This document shows positions 59,261-64,000 of a DNA stretch of 64,000 bases, one piece after another (positions within the stretch are counted from its first letter, which is position 1; every line of letters starts with the position of its first letter). The notes beneath the pieces were generated by a model. The model saw only the letters and a program-made list of their open reading frames with translations, did not search any database and was not told the DNA's origin. The translations under genes were made by a program, and so were the position numbers. This DNA comes from Megalonaias nervosa (Eukaryota; Mollusca; Bivalvia; Unionida; Unionidae): NCBI GenBank assembly GCA_016617855.1, contig JAECUM010001080.1, positions 62,001 to 126,000 of the forward strand, written 5' to 3'.

Positions 59261-61303
59261 GACTATAGTGTGCAGCCCATTGTTGTATAGGATAAGGGTG
59301 TTAACAGTTTCTTAAAATGTTAAATGCAGTCAGAATACACCACTTTAGCGATAACTCATGGACCCACCTATAATGTAGGGTCTGGCATGGATCCCATATT
59401 TTAAACTGGAAAGTACACAAATATTGGCCACTTATTTATTGAACTTGAAGAAATTGGGAACATAATTGGCAAATGAAACCTTGGTAGATCACTTGTTTTA
59501 CCTTTGAAAATGGTGGTTCTGATCTTTACTTGAATTGAATAATGTAGTTTGTTCCATACAGCATCACGAATGATATCTGCATCTGTAGCTCAGTGAATTT
59601 TCAGGCTAGCTTCATTAAATACAAGCTAAAAGTAACTAATTCATTTCGCTCATGAAATATTTCAACACCATTAAAATCCTAATAGAGTGTAACACATCTC
59701 AATAAATACATGCTAAACCAGGGTGGTATATTTACATTAAAAATTTTCCATGCTGCCATGACCTGTGGAATGGATGAATTGTTTAGTAAGTAGTCATCAT
59801 CTTTACTATTTGGCTATATTCAGCCATATTTGACCATAACATTGTTACCTCCCTTTGATTTCTTGGCAGTATCAAAAATGGACTCATCCTGTGAACTCAG
59901 GACGAACATGGCCAATTACATGTACACAGAATAGTCTCTTTCAGCTTGTATCGAATGAAAGGTGTTGTACTGTATGTTAGTATGAATTATGTTCAGATCA
60001 TTGGTATATGAAATGAATTATGTAATTTCAGCCCCATTTCGAGATGCTGATGTGAAAATTCAATGAGACAAATGCGGATATCATTCATGATGCTTTGCGG
60101 AATGAACTTTAGGCATACATTTTTATCTGTGAAGTGCTTTGACTGGTATATGATGGAAAATACTGAGAAAAGAAACACAATATTAGTACCCATAATCCAT
60201 CTGTTTTTTTTAAAATCTCCTTCATCGTAGTATTTTTTTCCATCCATCAGTTGCTGAGGTATAAATGCAATATTTAACTATTCACATTGCCACAATCCAA
60301 CTTGTGTTTGAAATTGTTTTGTTCTCATCTTGAAGGCTAGTCAGTTTTATTATAGACAGTGCTAAGTCAATTATTTTAATTTACTCGCTCACTAATACAC
60401 TCTTGACTAGGTATTTATTTATTCACAAACGACTCTCCCACTCAATTAATTTCTTTTCTTCTTTTATTTCTTATTTATTTATGTACACGATGCTAATTTT
60501 CTTCACACCCATGGATCATCTCCCCAATTAAAATTGTTTACAAAACAAATTATAGAAACTCTGAGAGGGGAAAAAACTCCAAAACTTTCTTTAAACATTC
60601 TTATCCACAAATCTCAACAGCCTTTTAATCATTTTTCCTAAAGGTGTGCTTTACAAGAAGAAAGGGAAATGCTTGCTTCACATACACATTGTATATTGGC
60701 ATAACTATTATAGTACAAAGATTATTTCAAAGAAAGAGATGCTAATTTTGTTTTTGTCTCTTTCATAATTTTGTTAAAAAAAACACAATCTCGAAAGTAA
60801 TGAACCCCACCAGATGTTTTTGAGAATATAAAATGTTTGTAAGTTATCCGAGTTTAGGCTGAGGAAAAACTGTAGTTGGACTCATTTTATGCCTTGGATG
60901 TGTGCAGCATGTTGCTGAGGATGCTGTGTGTATTGGAATGTATTGGAGAGAAAATCATGTGCTATTGAAAAAAAAAGAACAAAAAACCCCAACCTCAGAC
61001 CCCAGCATTAATATGGACTGGTTCCAATGCTTGATCGACTAGTACAAAGCTATAAGGCAAGTAGATACTTAGTAGTCCAAAGTACATGGAAACTGTTCTG
61101 GAAATGGGGCAGAATCTAGACTAACTTGTTTTCTGTAACTAATTAGTTCATTTTATGGCTTATGAAGCAGTAAGTAGTAAGGCTGTTGCAAAGAGGCATA
61201 AAACAAAGATTTTACTATCAATTGTGTCAAGTTCCTCCTGAAGGAATTATATAGAAAATACATCGCTTATGCAGGGCACAATTGCTTTGTATATGAGGAT
61301 TTG
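59261..61303. other. Glypican intron, unassigned
   Basis: No exon or element recognised. A minus-strand frame at 59993-60247 is unremarkable. Confidence 0.45.
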
Positions 61304-61305
61304 TA

Positions 61306-61522
61306 CTGTATATACTCACTTATAAGTCAAGTCAAACTGCAAGCATTGAAGGTCCTGGTCTGCCATTGCATAATGAGCTGACAGATCTGGGTTTGTATTG
61401 TTTGTTCTTCTGATTATTCCTAACAAACTGCACAGTCCCAGATCTGCTGGCACATTATGTGATGGCAGATCTGGGTCTGTGCAGTTTGAAGTTGGAGTTA
61501 ACTTATAAGTTAGTACATACAG
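61306..61522 (+). mobile_element. MITE-T, intact copy with TA target site
   Basis: Ends CTGTATATACTCACTTATAA and ACTTATAAGTTAGTACATAC then AG are mutual inverted repeats of about 22 bp. TA flanks both sides (61304-61305 and 61523-61524). The interior carries two GACCCAGATCTG/CAGATCTGGGTC type inverted blocks. TA duplication and this end sequence suggest a Tc1/mariner-pogo superfamily MITE (inference). Confidence 0.85.
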
Positions 61523-61839
61523 TAAATTGAGGATGATGATGGTGGTTTGACAGATATTTATGTAAAACCAGCAATAACACCGAAGTCCTCAAATTCAAGA
61601 CAGTTATATCCATTTGTAAGGAAATCATCATTGTGGAATTCAGCAATCCATTTATAGAAATACCTAGTAATCAATTCTTATATTAGAAGATGCTTCCTAT
61701 ATTCTGTAAATTATCTAAAATCACATAAAGATTGAGGGACAAACCTATTACCTCTCTTCACCACAGGTTTTCTGTTAGATACCATGCTATCTTTTGGGCC
61801 AAATATAAGCCCTGTTCTCCATTAAAAAATTTTGTTGGC

Positions 61840-62110
61840 TTCAAACTCTGGCCTAGTCCTACCAAAGACTTAAAAGAATTGTACTAGCAGCTGCCTCACT
61901 TGGTGCTCAGCATTAAGAGGTTAGTGTTTGGACTGGCTGGCCTCTTGTCAGGATAATTTTTTGACTGGGTGGGACATGATACTACATGTCTGCAGGCATG
62001 ATGCCCCAATGCTAGACATCACTATATACTGCCACACTGCAGACATAGCAGTAATATGACTAAAATTGTTAAAGCTACAATAAAACTCTAAATCACACCC
62101 ACACACACAC
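61840..62110 (+). mobile_element. SINE-A, 5'-truncated
   Basis: It starts inside the head (CTCTGGCCTAGTCCTACCAA), keeps GCCTCACTTGGTGCTCAGCA and the rest of the body, and ends in a (CA)n tract at about 62096-62110. Confidence 0.85.
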
Positions 62111-62561
62111 ATTTTTGTAAAATGGTGATGGTGTCAAATGAAGTCAGGTTTTCATACACCCCTCTACACATTTTGTCACATTTTTTCCTACAGCTCGGGG
62201 AGATGGTAGAAAAACCCCATGCAGTGTGCTTTCCTGAAGAAAGGTCATCCTTGAAAAGAAATTAATTTATTCTGCATTGTCGGGTAGTCTAATCTAGTTG
62301 ACCATACCTCAAATCACATTAAAATAAACTGAACAGACACTAACAGGTCTCTCATATTTAAGGCCACCACACAAGAGCCAGGATCAGCAGCATAAGAGTG
62401 GATATTAGTATATAATAGCAGAAATATCTTTCGTAACAGTATTTTAACAGCATCCTGGAATACTTGGAAGAATCACTGCAAATGGAGTTGAAATGGTAAG
62501 AACCATAGTCTAGGAATTTTGGGTCTTGGAAATAGAGTTGACATTGTATTCAAGCATAATA

Positions 62562-62598
<37 letters not shown>

Positions 62599-63807
62599 CT
62601 TTATTTAATGAGGGTAAATCAGTTAGCTACCTAATAGAACTAATTTATCAAGAGGCCCTCTAAGATGTAGGTATAGTTCAGTTAATCACTAATCATCTTA
62701 CACACACACACACACACACACACAACACACAAACACACACACACATCATGAACATATAACTTGCAGTCCTAGACTACCATAGTTACATACACATGTTAAG
62801 TTTTATACACACATAAAATTACTGTTAATGTTCTCTAGTCCAAGTCAAACTCATAACACATGCCAACATATCTTTATATACAAAGAGTAGCTGAAGGAAA
62901 AGCTGATATGCCAGAAGATCCTTGAATTTCTTTTGGGATATTTTTCTACATAATTGTCCCAGAGTATTAAAAATTGTCTTTAAATAATCCTTTTTTGGTT
63001 GTTTTGGAATTTTAATTTTTTTTGGCTGTGATTGATCTAAAGTTTGGGGTTGCTGCTAATTTCTCCAGGTTTAAAAATGTATGGCAACGGCTGTTGCATA
63101 CTTGACACAAACTTTATACATCATTTTGGCAATTTGAAGGTTCAGTTTTACAAATGAAATATTTGTATAATACAGTATTAACATCAGGTGTATTTCCCCT
63201 TGTTATACTACAGTAGCCAAAATGGGGCTTAATGCATCTTATCTAGCCAGGGTTACAATATATTAACTCTTTCTTGGCAGATTGTTCAGGTACTTCAGTC
63301 CTTTGGGTATGTGAATTTCATTCGATGTGGTGACAAGCGACCACATCCAGTTCAAAATTTGAACACTGTTCCTACATGATCGACAGAAGGGCAACACAAA
63401 ACTGGAATGGTCTTATAAATAAGTAATTTTCCACTGACTGTCCATTTTTGTACAAATAGTTCTTTTCACTCAAATACACCTGTAATGGCTTCTATCTGGT
63501 ATGAGGTCATACTTTCGATGTTAAACTTACAAAGTATCCTTTTGAAGTCAGTTGCCATCACCATTTTTTGCTGACGTACAAAGCACCACTTTTACATGGT
63601 ATTGGTTAGTTGGCATTAGATAATAAGGAAAGCAACTATCAAATCCAGTAGATGTCACTAGGACAAAGCAAATAAGTATTTGATTGATCCACCATGGTGT
63701 AGATAGGGTTAACATATCTGAACCTTGGCTAGTGAAGCTGGGCTAAACATAGTTCTTTTAAAAGTGATTCCATACTGTTTTTGAACGAATCACTTTTTTA
63801 TTTTTTA
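62111..63807. other. Glypican intron, with microsatellites
   Basis: (TAA)n at 62556-62594 and interrupted (CA)n at 62699-62746. No exon recognised. Confidence 0.5.
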
Positions 63808-64000
63808 GCTCTACCGGTCATAGACCAGAAGAGCTTATGAGATGGTCTGTTGCCAGATGATCTGTTACTACAAGTGTATTATTACTACTCCATCTATACT
63901 ACTTGGAAGATTGCCATGATACTATAATCAGACATTCAGTCCATGGTCTTGCTGTTACTAAAGGAAACTGGTGCTGTCCAGAAATCCAGTATGCCCACCA
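63808..64000 (+). repeat. Modular 150-bp-core repeat family, head module, cut by window end
   Basis: AGCTCTACCGGTCATAGACC then AGAAGAGCTTATGAGATGGT matches the head at 36690, and the first core begins with CCAGAAATCCAGTATGCCCA at the window edge. Confidence 0.75.

Overview
The window looks like animal nuclear DNA, most likely from a mollusc and quite possibly a bivalve. It is A+T-rich, full of microsatellites and minisatellites, and crowded with tRNA-derived SINEs, short inverted-repeat elements and decayed tyrosine-recombinase (YR) retrotransposons. There are no bacterial-style operons. The organism call is inference from repeat content and from the one recognisable host exon.

The only host coding sequence I can support is one exon at 58097-58800 (+). 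It has a pyrimidine-rich acceptor and a GTAAGT donor and encodes 234 complete codons of a glypican core protein (heparan-sulfate proteoglycan, closest in feel to the GPC3/GPC5/dally branch). The upstream exons, the signal peptide and the C-terminal HS/GPI part are not recognisable here. Much of 1-58096 and all of 58801-64000 are therefore probably intron or intergenic DNA of that gene.

Region by region. 1-13 kb: SINEs with (CA)n tails, a 60-bp minisatellite followed by a 29-bp array, a probable solo LTR (5476-6420), TA-flanked MITEs, a SINE inserted into a 58-bp tandem array, and a small terminal-inverted-repeat module (about 10027-10300). 13-20 kb: 36-bp and 70-bp tandem repeats, a block of a modular roughly 150-bp-core repeat family, and an unassigned compositionally distinct stretch. 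20.9-23.4 kb: a decayed YR gene followed by an inverted-repeat module carrying fourteen copies of a 40-bp unit. 23.47-31.04 kb: a segment bounded by hAT-like inverted ends and a near-perfect 8-bp target duplication; nested inside are a full-length SINE with its own 13-bp duplication and a decayed DIRS-like retrotransposon (gag, RT, RNase H, YR, all on the minus strand). 33-47 kb: further SINEs, minisatellites of 77, about 38 and 33 bp, a second YR fragment with its inverted-repeat module, and the largest block of the modular 150-bp family. 47-58 kb: sparse repeats and a foldback MITE at 54995-55311. 58-64 kb: the glypican exon, a hAT-type MITE, a complete TA-flanked MITE and simple repeats.

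No gene cluster or pathway is encoded. The interest lies in nested transposon structure, in two YR remnants sharing a terminal module that has expanded into a satellite-like array, and in a triplet microsatellite sitting just upstream of the glypican splice acceptor.
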